DNA from: Paramacrobiotus richtersi | Lineage: Eukaryota > Tardigrada > Eutardigrada > Parachela > Macrobiotidae | Length of the DNA: 35,628 bases | Assembly (NCBI GenBank): GCA_034698045.1 | Contig: JAQGAU010000186.1 | Location: forward strand, 1-35,628 | Direction: 5' to 3' | Shown here: positions 1 to 11,768 of the stretch, in pieces | Layout: each line of letters starts with the position of its first letter | Position numbering within the stretch: position 1 is the stretch's first letter | Made by a program: the position numbers and the translations under genes | Notes under the pieces: generated by a model | What the model was told of the DNA's origin: nothing | Databases searched by the model: none | What the model saw: only the letters and a program-made list of their open reading frames with translations

Positions 1-272
1 CGCCTGACTCTGAACTTTTCGAACTCGACCGACCGAGCAGCGCTGCAGGCTTGCCCGGTTGGCTACCATACGCAAATTTCTGTCGGTTATGCAACGGTTC
101 CGGGGTTTTTGGCCTATGGCTTGCCCTATTTTCGGCCGCATGTCATCTATAGACTTTGAACAAATAGAGCCACTCTAGAACACTATACGGCTTTCCGCAC
201 CAAGTGATACATATACGTTTGTCCAAGCACTGCAATCTGTTGGCGAAAACGGACTCATAAGCTAAAAGGTCC
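1..272 (-). other. 3' flank of PGRP-RTK gene A
   Basis: No coding sequence was recognised here. On the minus strand this is the DNA just after the stop codon of receptor gene A. It resembles the matching flank of gene C (about 7615-7714): both share a stretch reading ctttccgcaccaa on the plus strand and a similar spacing to the TAA. The duplicated unit therefore included the 3' untranslated region. No canonical AATAAA was seen. Confidence 0.5.
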
Positions 273-3039
273 TTAGCTTTTGATTTCCGTACAGATATCG
301 ACAGTATGAGATTCGGGTTTTCTCCCTTGTAGCAGTAAAGTCTCTAGACTGCTTGCTAGTTCCCAAAAACCCGGTCTGCCACTAGGTTGAAAGTTCCAGC
401 ACTTGCCCATCATTATGGCGCTACGAAATACTTATACTGGAGTGCTGACCATCATCATCAAAGACATGGGTAAAGAGGATCGCTAGTACATACTGCACTG
501 CACGGAAAATTATGCAGTGTACGAACCAAGGAAGAGTTAATACTTACACCATTTCCGGACATAAGTCCGGAGTCTGCAGTCGACGGTCTTCTTGGTGAAA
601 GCTGCAGAGCTGATCGTAGAAAATACCATTAGGAAACTCAGCAGCATACGGGATTTCACCCAGTGAGAAGATTTCCCAAAGGACAATGCCGAACGACCAG
701 ACATCAGTGTATGTTGTGAATACCCCGCCGCCGGGAAGAACTGATTCAGGTGCCATCCAACAAATGGGAAGCGGTACCTAAGCCAACAAACTTTATGTCC
801 GTAGGACCGCTCATGTTAATATATTTATTCGGCAGACCTTCTCTCTTTCCAAGATGTGCCCAAGTTGCTCTCTAGCCATTCCAAAATCGGCAATCTTTGC
901 CGTCTTATCCGTGGTAAGAAGGATATTCCTTGCAGCTAGGTCCCGATGTATGACATTCTCGGAAGAAAGAAACTGCATTCCGCGACTGATCTGGTATGAA
1001 ATTTTCACAAGTTCGGTAACATCAAGGGTGCCGTCAGTCGAAGACTGATCTGGTTCTTCCGGCACAGAATTAGGATCGGATAGAGACATCTGGCGTTTCA
1101 GTTTTCGAAGGTAGTTTTCCAAGGAACCACATTCGCAGTACTCCATCACCATCATAAGTCTGCCTATACCAAAAACATACGCACAAACTTAACACTCGCC
1201 GGTATTAATACTACCCGTTGCACAAAAAGTATGAAAAATCCGCAGTTCAGAAAATTGATACAAAACTGCAGATTGTGAATCTTTGATGTGTCTTGACAAA
1301 GAAAGAAAATGTATGTGAAGATGAAATCAGCGTTGCAGTCACTGAAAAAGCTACGTGCGTACGGTAGTTATGGTAGTAAACCTGACCTTTTAGTGCTGTC
1401 ACACTATCACTCTGCATTCCGCGGCATACCTTGGAGAATAACTCCTTCCAGATTGACGATATTTACGTGGCGTGCTACTTTCATCAGGATGCCCATTTCA
1501 GCCAGAAATTGTGTTGTTCCTCGATTGTCAGAACTGTCTGCGCGTAACATTTTAACCGCCACTGGTCGGCACCCGGACATGGTCGCTGCAAGGGGTGTCC
1601 GGGCTTTTTCGCTCAGTAACAACCCCTTGTATACTTGCCCGTATTGCCCAACACCGAGGCAGATGTCTCCTACAGATAAACTAATAAAACTGACACATGG
1701 GCTTTCCGATTTCAGTTTCAACAAGGGCTGTCAACTCATGTCGTGGCTACGAGAATCAGGTCTTTCAGCATCAGAAGCACTGCCGAATTGTATTCGCTCG
1801 GCTTGACTTACTTAGATCAACTGAGGAGCGCGGCCTTTCGTAACGTTCTAGAAGATGTTGTGGAACGAGCTTTTGGATAGCAGCACGATAGTCCTCCGAT
1901 GCCTATGACAGATAATGTACCCAGAAATGCAACAGAAATGATACTTACCTTAGGCTTATTCCGCAACTTGCGGAGGAAGAGTGTTATCAACGCAGTTAAT
2001 AGAATAAACGCCAGGACACTAAATGCCATTCCCACCAAGACTCCGTTGGAAAAGGTTACTGCACAATTCCGAAAATAAAACGTCAGAAGCTGTCTTGACA
2101 ATGTGGTATGCTATGTTGCTTTTATGGCCCATACGGGCTTTCTGAAACTGGTCTACCTTCAGTGACAGAATCTTCTCCATGTGAGGGATCGGTCGTGAGC
2201 GTTGGTGCTGGAACAGTACATTTGAATGTAGTGTATTTGCTTTATAGCTCCAGGTGAAAACATCCTGCTTATGTCTGTGCCTGGCGACATTATTAGCTGT
2301 ACATGTAACATGTTTACAAAATCGGACAGACAAAAGTGATCGTTTTACAGCTAGTCTATCGTGCTTACGTTTTAGAGTTTCCGGATTGAGAATATAATCC
2401 CGTATCGCTGGATCAATACGCCACACTGTTACGGTATACTTCGCCGGATTGAGGTAACCGTTCCGTAATGCGCATTTAAGCAGTCCATGAGCGGATTTTG
2501 CGACAGCGTAAGCAAAATCTGGGAACAGACGGGTTTACTAATCAAACTAGCCGGCCGCTTATTTGTTTACGTATTTTAATAATGCAGGATTACAGTTTAA
2601 GGGACCTGAATCCTTACCCTCCCGCACTGTATATTGGCCGATAAAAGCGGTGCCAAACCCTCTGTTATCGGGATCGGGATTAAATTCTCCAGGGAAATGC
2701 CATCCTCGGCCTTCAAACACGGATCCATCACCGCCAATCAAGAAGCTAGATTAGTTAACTGCACTACATTAATCTGAATGATTGCCTTGAGGGGATTTTG
2801 CAACAGACTTCTGCTTACTTGTAGCCAATGTCACGGAAACGATTTGGCTTGCCCATATGATAGTTATAGATTTCCAGGACAATGTGGGCACACCACACCG
2901 GATTGTTGCAACGTTCACTTTGCGTGTGCGTGTACATCATAGAATTCACCGTCAGTGTGACGTTGACCAGGCGGGGAACTGTGTCATTTGTGCTCCACTC
3001 CGATCTTGGAATGATGTTGAGTCCCGGGCATATCACCAT
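273..3039 (-). CDS. PGRP-domain receptor tyrosine kinase, copy A (intact)
   Basis: Minus-strand exons in gene order: 2819-3039, 2618-2745, 2369-2518, 2157-2207, 1949-2058, 1812-1902, 1430-1669, 838-1163, 548-777, 273-420. All junction phases agree and the total is 565 codons including TAA. Residues about 5-166 form a peptidoglycan-recognition domain, with IIPRSEW, a C-x5-C disulfide pair, DIGYN made across the first intron, [15 protein letters not shown], and TAFIG. A short stalk (167-183), one TM helix (about 189-212) and a juxtamembrane segment follow. The kinase domain shows [18 protein letters not shown] (HRD at 940-948), DFG (880-888), WMAPE and DVWSFG, plus a kinase insert rich in D, E, S and P, as in PDGFR/VEGFR/Torso-type split kinases. 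The stalk donor is the weakest junction. A signal peptide was not firmly found: the Met at 3039 lies inside the domain exon, and a conserved 17-codon piece at 3169-3219 may supply the true N-terminus. The role as a cell-surface sensor signalling by tyrosine phosphorylation is inferred. Confidence 0.85.
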
Positions 3040-3168
3040 TTCTCAACTTCTCGCTCAACTGTCGGAATTGATTGATAACCTGACAAGTCTCGATTGGCAA
3101 ACGCTACCCGAATCGCTATTAGTTGGTCTCGTGTCTTAAACTGCTTCGCAGGATTTTTGAACACGTAC

Positions 3169-3219
3169 CCAAAACACTGTAGTTAAGCCGGCTTGCCGGT
3201 TGTTTGCTTTCCTAACCAT
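3169..3219 (-). other. Candidate first exon of copy A
   Basis: On the minus strand an ATG at 3219 opens 17 codons of the form MxxKANxRQAGxTxVxW, followed by a GTACGT donor-like site. Gene C has the same segment at 10701-10751, also preceded by a similar sequence (ttgaaaca before the ATG). Reading on to the donor CGTGTT would give a phase-1 end, compatible with an acceptor just before the Met at 3039. The encoded peptide is only weakly hydrophobic, so it is a poor signal peptide. It may instead be conserved leader sequence. No equivalent was seen upstream of copy B. Confidence 0.35.
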
Positions 3220-3463
3220 TGTTTCAATAAATACATAAATTTATTTATATAGCAGGCATGACGCATCAAGCCGAGTTGGTTTCCTTTTACAGCGATAAAT
3301 GTCCAGATTGGGAAAACACTGTGAAGGATTAAACTTTGAACAGCAAATAAACAATGAATGAAATATTGAACTCTCACACTCCGTCTGGGTCAACAGTAAC
3401 TTAAGAGTGATTCCCACATTCTCACACGAATAAAATTCGTCAGCTGAAAAAAAAAATTCTCAC
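3220..3463. other. Intergenic, promoter side of copy A
   Basis: No gene seen. The stretch 3280-3320 resembles 10800-10840 upstream of gene C (shared ttcctt...cagattgg/ccggattgg), which suggests a shared promoter-proximal segment of the duplicated unit. Confidence 0.35.
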
Positions 3464-3666
3464 ATAGATTCATGATTCTCCTGGGTTATCTGTAGTCTAT
3501 GTTCTAGAACCAGGAATGCGCACAGCTGTCTGTAAAGAACTCCAGAAATGTCACCAAGCGTGAACATTTCCCAGAGCAGAACGCCAAATGACCAAACATG
3601 TGTGGAAAATATTTTCTCTTCTCAGATAATAGATTCCGGTGCCATCCAGACGATTGGTAAAGGAAC
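3464..3666 (-). pseudogene. Relic kinase C-lobe exon (fourth receptor copy)
   Basis: On the minus strand this stretch matches the ninth exon of copy B (4187-4416): it still reads [20 protein letters not shown] and QLCAF and ends at the same GTGAGA donor. It is clearly dead: the acceptor AG before VPLP is changed, a TGA interrupts it shortly after WMAPES, and bases are missing between the serine-threonine stretch and VWSFG and in the segment where copy B has the [10 protein letters not shown] block. No flanking receptor exons were recognised, so this is a single-exon remnant of an older tandem copy. Confidence 0.8.
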
Positions 3667-3964
3667 GTACTCGGAAGTTCTGCTCACTTACTGATATTCG
3701 ACCTCATTGATCGTTACCATCACAAGCACAAGAATCCTGCTTCGTTGTTATTCGACTCTGCTGAAACTACTCTGTTCTTAACTTCTTTCTCTAAGCAGTT
3801 CCATGATATTGTGTTCAAAATGACTACAATGGCAATGTGTGCATGGCGGAGCTTTGGTTTTGCATAATTGTAATAATACATCGTACATATATGAACGAAA
3901 GGTCGGGAACTGATAATCAGAATCACGACTGGTCCGTCCACATAGCGGACTTGATGCCGGTTGG

Positions 3965-6655
<2,691 letters not shown>

Positions 6656-6911
6656 TTTTCCCGTTAGGTTGACAGTTGTGAAAGTTGAGTGTCGTGTCGT
6701 AAAACTGCTCGGGTATTAGACTAGCTAGTGTAGCTCGACGTGTATTACGGAAATGACTAAAATCTTCCATACAACATAATGAATGAACTATATGCGTACG
6801 TCTATGCATAAACATTCAGTGTATGTAAGGGACTGGGTACCAAGATATTGATATAGAGTTTCAAAGAGCTGCGATTAAAATGTCGTACTTTTTCGGATAC
6901 AGCATAACCGC

Positions 6912-6933
6912 TACTTACGATCGATCGTAAGTA
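6912..6933. repeat. 22-bp perfect palindrome
   Basis: The two 11-base halves are exact reverse complements with no spacer, centred on GATCGATC. It lies about 260 bp upstream of the first recognised exon of copy B. Function unknown: a dimeric transcription-factor site or a transposon scar are both possible. Confidence 0.75.
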
Positions 6934-6956
6934 ACAATACAATCGAGATGTGAACA

Positions 6957-6980
6957 TGTATACCGGATGTCCGGTATACA
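6957..6980. repeat. Inverted repeat, 11-bp arms, 2-bp spacer
   Basis: Arms tgtataccgga and tccggtataca are exact reverse complements around a TG spacer. It begins 24 bp after the preceding palindrome, so two strong dyads sit within 70 bp. Confidence 0.75.
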
Positions 6981-7714
6981 AAGGTAGCGCCAATCGAAGT
7001 CGCCGACTCGGCGGCACAAACATAAGGAAACACAAACATTGATGAATGTAACCGTTCCTCGCAGTCGGTCTTTTGGGGTAGATAAGCTATCGCAAAACAA
7101 GGCGTCACAACCTGGTCAGTCTTCTGCAGAACGAATGTGTTTTGAGCACTATACGGATATCAAACAGGCTGTTGATTGTTTGTACAAGGAGACTCGTGTA
7201 ATGCGTAAAAGTTAGTGAAATTAATGATAAGAAATTGATAAGCGGCCTGTATGCGAAGTACTGGTTGTACTCTGTAGGAGTAATCCTTACCGGATGTCCA
7301 AAGTGAAGCGTCCGAAGCGGTAATTTGTACCTACCGTGAGCGGGAGGTTTTGGCTACATTCTGTTTACGTGCGACGGGGATTCGTTTCTTTATGCGGTAG
7401 TAGCGTTGATGTGCTTTGTAAGCTTTTTACATCAAAGACTCAAAAATAACTTGATTTTCCCAATTAAACAGTATGCCGCAGGTATGATAATGATAAGCAA
7501 GTATCAAGCAAACAGCCCTACTTCTATAGCAAAGCATCAGCAGACAACGTCACGTCTTTATAAACGTCAGTTCATTTTTCTTTGATTTAGGCAAAGGGGG
7601 CAGCCACTCAATAAGACAATGCCGCTTTCCGCACCAACTGACACATGTGGTATCCAGGCACTGTTCTCTGTCGACCAACGGACTCGTAAGGTTCTAACGT
7701 TTCGTAAAGGGTCC

Positions 7715-10565
7715 TTAGGTTTTGTTCTCCATATAAGAATCGAGAGTAGATCTGGTAATGTTCTGTTGCAGCAAAAGAGTCTCTAGGTTGCTCGTCAAAT
7801 CCGGGAAACACGGTCTGTCAGTCGGTTGAAAGTTCCAGCACTTGGCCATCATTAAGCCGCTACGAAAGATACGGCAGCAGTGAACAGCGTCATCGAAAAC
7901 AAGGAAAGGGTTTTACACCGTACTTATTATCACATTATGCTATGGCAATGCAAAAGGCGGCAACATTCCGCATGGGAAAAAGAGTTTACGGTGCCAATAC
8001 GTACACAGTTTCCGGACATAAGTCGGGAATTTGGAGTCGGCGGCCTTCTTGTAGGAAACGGCAGTTCTGATCGAAGAAAACACCATCAGGAAACTCAGCA
8101 GCATACGGGACTTCACCGAGTGTGAAGATTTCCCAAAGGACTATGCCGAAGGACCAAACATCGCTGCATGTAGTGAACACTCCGCCGCCGGGAACGATTG
8201 ATTCGGGTGCCATCCAGCAGACGGGAAGCGGTATCTAAACCATAAACTTTGCGCAATTAGGGCCGCTCAATTTAAAAATTTAACTTGACGGACTATATCT
8301 GTTTCCTAGATACACCCCTGTAGCTCGCTAGCCATCCCAAAGTCGGCAATCTTTGCTGTCTTGTCAGCGGTAAGAAGAATATTCCTTGCAGCTAAGTCTC
8401 GATGGATGACATTCTCGGACGAAAGAAACTCCATTCCACGGCTGATCTGGCACGAAATGTTCGTTAGCTCGCCAATATTGAGGGAGTACATTGTCGTCGC
8501 CGCATCGTCTGTTTGGTCAGGTACAGCTGAACAATCGGTTTTCAGGGTTCTAAGGTAGTTTTCCAAGGAACCACACTCGCAGTATTCCATTACCATCATA
8601 AGTCTCCCTGTATTAAAACATAAACGTGCAAATAAACTAATCTCCTGACATTTTAAAAAATTGTTCATTTCTTTAAAAAAATATCAAATACCGGGTGATA
8701 CAAATTTGTATCACCCGATGAAACAAACAAAATGCACGGTAAGGTAAAGCAACGTTAAAGTCATTTTTGTAAATTACGTTTGCCGAAGAAACGGGCCGGA
8801 AAACGCACCAAGTATTTATCAGAGTCCTTTAACTGCTGTCTGCATATTTTATTGTTATCCTGTTACGGTGTGTTCTGTAGCATACCTTGGAGAACAACAC
8901 CTTCCAGATTGACGATATTTACATGTCGTGCTAGTTTCATCAGGATGCTCATTTCAGCTAGAAATCGACTTGTTCCTTGATTGTCAGGACTGACTGCGCC
9001 TAGCATTTTAACCGCCACTGGCCGGCAGCCTGACATTGTCGGTGAAATGGGTGTCCGGGCTTTGTCGCTAAGTAACAGCCCCTTGTATACTTGCCCGTAA
9101 TGCCCAGCACCGAGGCAAATATCTCCTGCAAACACCCAAGCTACGGCAATAACATATGGTATAAACACGACGTTTTTCAGATGTTGCCGTGATAATTGGT
9201 TTGCGATTACGAGAATCAGTTCTTTCGCAACCAGAAACAAATATGTAGAGCCTTGCAACGTTTATAATTACCTAAAATGATCAACTTGATGCGCTTAACG
9301 TACTTAAATCAAGTGACGAACGCGGCCGTTCGTAGCGTGCTAGAAGATGTTGTGGCACGAGCTTTCGGATGGCAGCGCGGTAGTCCTCCGGTTTCTGTGA
9401 CAGATCGCGTAAACATTTCGCAAAACAAGCTTAGCAATGCAAAAAAACTCTACTTGCCTCTGGTTTATTCCGGAACTTGCGGAGGAAGAGTACCATCAAC
9501 GCGGTTAATAGAATAAACGCCAGGATACCAAAAGTCATGCCAACCATGACTCCATCGGAAAAGGTCACTGCACAATTCCACATGTGAAAATGCAGAAATC
9601 ATTTCTGAAGAATGTGTCATTTGTTGCTTACATGGGCTTACTGAGGTTGGTGAAACCCCTACGGTGGAATTGTTTCCATATGAAGAAACTGTCGTGGTCG
9701 TAGGTGCTAGAATATAATATTGTAAAAGTAACAGCAATTCCACTTGTTCCGTTTCACTTCTTTCATTGTTTTTGACTTTTGTTTATATTTGGCGAGGTTC
9801 TGAGCTGTACATGTTAAAATAACAGACAAATAATGTTCGTTCTACATCTTATTCTACCGTGCTACGACTTACAGTGTAGAATTTCCGGATTGAGAATATC
9901 ATTTCGTATCATTGGGTCAATACGCCATGCTGTTACGGAATACTTTGCTGGATTGAGATAACCGTTCCGTAATGCGCATTTTAGCAGTTCATTAGCGGAT
10001 TTTGCGGCAGCGTAAGAAAGATCTGAAACGCATGGTCTTGTTAACCATGTCAGACTACTGCTTAAGTGTAATATTTGATCGTAAAGAATTTTAGTACTGT
10101 TCGAATATGCCACAGCATCATCTGTACTGTTTCCGAGCTCTGAATTCTTACCTTCCCGCTCTGTATATTTGCCAATAAAAGCGGTACTAAAGCCTCTATT
10201 ATTCGGATCGGGATTGAATTGACCATTTGAATGCCATCCTCGACCTTCGAAAACGGACCCGTCACCGCCAATCAGGAAGCTATATTCGTTAACAAGACAT
10301 AACTTTTCCGGACGAACGTGGTATTTGCGAAAACTACGGCTTACTTGTAGCCAATGTCGGGAAAGTTAATCGGCCGTTCCATATGGTAGTTTTGAATCTC
10401 CCGGACAATGGAGGCACACCATCCTGGATCACTGCAATGGGCACTCAGTGTATGCGTGTACATCATGGAATTCACCGGCAGTGTCAGGTTCACTAAGCCT
10501 GCTGGTGCATCCGTTGTACTCCATTCCGACCTTCGAATGATGTTCAGTCCCAGACACATCGCCAT
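7715..10565 (-). pseudogene. PGRP-domain receptor tyrosine kinase, copy C (in-frame TAG)
   Basis: Minus-strand exons: 10345-10565, 10152-10279, 9873-10022, 9632-9706, 9458-9567, 9304-9394, 8886-9125, 8294-8607, 8005-8234, 7715-7859. Phases agree and would give 568 codons, but codon TAG at 8306-8308 interrupts the activation segment right after DFGMASELQGCI, where copy A has TTG. The downstream exons ([22 protein letters not shown]) stay open and conserved, so the stop looks recent. Without readthrough or an unusual splice, the product is a PGRP-stalk-TM receptor with an incomplete kinase. The PGRP part closely follows copy [36 protein letters not shown]. Intron 5 starts with GC (9457-9456), not GT. 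The kinase N-lobe keeps GAGHYG, VAVK and HRDLAARN. The possible upstream first exon is at 10701-10751. It is labelled a pseudogene for the stop, but a functional truncated receptor is possible. Confidence 0.8.
8692..8717. repeat. 26-bp perfect palindrome in a copy C intron
   Basis: Two exact 13-base halves (cgggtgatacaaa and its reverse complement) with no spacer lie in the intron between the glycine-loop exon and the HRD exon of copy C. No comparable sequence was noticed in the matching introns of A or B. Confidence 0.8.
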
Positions 10566-10700
10566 TGTTCCAGTTCTCGCTTAATTACGTCCGAAATAAC
10601 TGATGAATGAACAAAAAAGCTGCGTGAATCGATTGTAGCTGGTCCAGTGGTCCCAGTCGTTTGTGAATGCGTAGTCGATGAGCTAGCAAACACACACTGT

Positions 10701-10751
10701 CCATAAAACTGCAGTGTAGCCGGCTTGCCGGATATTTGCTTTCGTTATCAT
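10701..10751 (-). other. Candidate first exon of copy C
   Basis: ATG at 10751 on the minus strand opens 17 codons matching the segment upstream of copy A (MITKANIRQAG then Y-T-A-V-L-W). Donor-like GTGTGT/GTGTTT sequences follow. A phase-1 ending here would fit an acceptor at the AG just before CGAGAACTGG, 14 bases upstream of the Met at 10565. The hydrophobic stretch is short for a signal peptide. Confidence 0.35.
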
Positions 10752-11768
10752 TGTTTCAACAAAAACATAAGCTTATTATGTCAACATGATATATTAGGCG
10801 CTTTCCTTAGCTTTCACTGCGCTAAATTTCCGGATTGGCGACTGCGTGGAGAAGGCAATCCACAGTACCTATGAGCACAGTTTAACTCCATATGTACAGA
10901 TAATGTAGGACAAACTATGCAGCCGGCACAGAAGCAACCGGAAGGACACAAAGCATGACATGCTCTGTAGCCGATGCGCCCTTTTGCAGACGTCGCTGAG
11001 CAATCTTGCCAGTCCGTTTTGTCTAGATTTCCAGAACAAAGTTACGAACTGAGCAAAATTTGCAAAGCTGCGTATTGCTACCAACGCCCAAACCGTGCCT
11101 TTTTCGGGAAGTTGCCAGCCGACTTGTGGTGCTGGACAGCGTAACTGCTGCGGTATGTACCTTTCAACCCTTAATCGACTCGGCTATGTTTTATTTCGGT
11201 ACCAGCACCTTTTGCGCTTATTGTACTCTGCCTTGGAAAGGGTGTCTACGTGGATGAAAACCTATCGCAAGCGGCTGAACGAGAAAAGGTTCGCCTGTCT
11301 GATTTGGAGCCACCACACAGAAACCTGGCTAACATCAGGGAATCCCTTCAGGTAACCAGTCATTTCCTGTAAGGTTAGATGAATACATGATACTGTTTTT
11401 TTCTTGTTTACGGCCTTGAAACGATTGTGCCCGATTTTTCTCGTTCCGTCTGATCAAATCAGATACAGCTGCAGATCAACATATGTATTTATCTCAATAT
11501 ATTTCGCTGCATTGTACGAATCGTAACACGGAGAACAATATTAACGGTTTTACCAAGGCTGAGGTCCCGCTAAAAGTTCTGTAGGTGTAGATATCTGCTG
11601 CCGTACTAGCTAACGCCTCTGCATATACTTGTCATATCGGCGGAAAGAGATATTTACAGGAAAGACTGCTAATTTCATGATTGGCTAATTTTATCGGCCA
11701 ATGACTAACGAAAGCAGTGGCTTGTTATGGTAATAGTAGCACAACTTAGGACTCGGCATTCGGCACAT
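10752..11768. other. Intergenic between copy C and the guanylate cyclase
   Basis: No gene was identified. The first about 100 bp resembles the region upstream of copy A and is probably the copy C promoter. On the plus strand 11060-11355 looks mildly coding: two alternative frames run through it, one of them reading GKGVYVDENLSQAAEREKVR and ending at a GTAACC donor-like site, but neither matches a family I know and no partner exon was found. Confidence 0.3.

Larger units (their letters stand above)
6656..7714. other. Intergenic between copies B and C
   Basis: About 1 kb without a recognised gene. It should contain the promoter of copy B and the 3' end of copy C; the part from about 7615 is similar to the 3' flank of copy A. 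Two close perfect palindromes at 6912-6933 and 6957-6980 are listed separately. Short open frames on both strands have no recognisable domain. Confidence 0.4.

Noticed and set aside
1309..1806. 165-codon plus-strand frame opposite the kinase exon of copy A
   Set aside because: It is the reverse strand of the conserved glycine-loop exon 1430-1669 and a juxtamembrane intron; the minus-strand reading carries all kinase motifs.
2857..3139. Plus-strand frames opposite the PGRP exon of copy A
   Set aside because: Antisense shadows of exon 2819-3039, which matches the PGRP family on the minus strand.
11060..11355. Possible plus-strand exon pair
   Set aside because: Two mutually exclusive frames look equally plausible, neither has a family match, and no further exons were found up to the guanylate cyclase.
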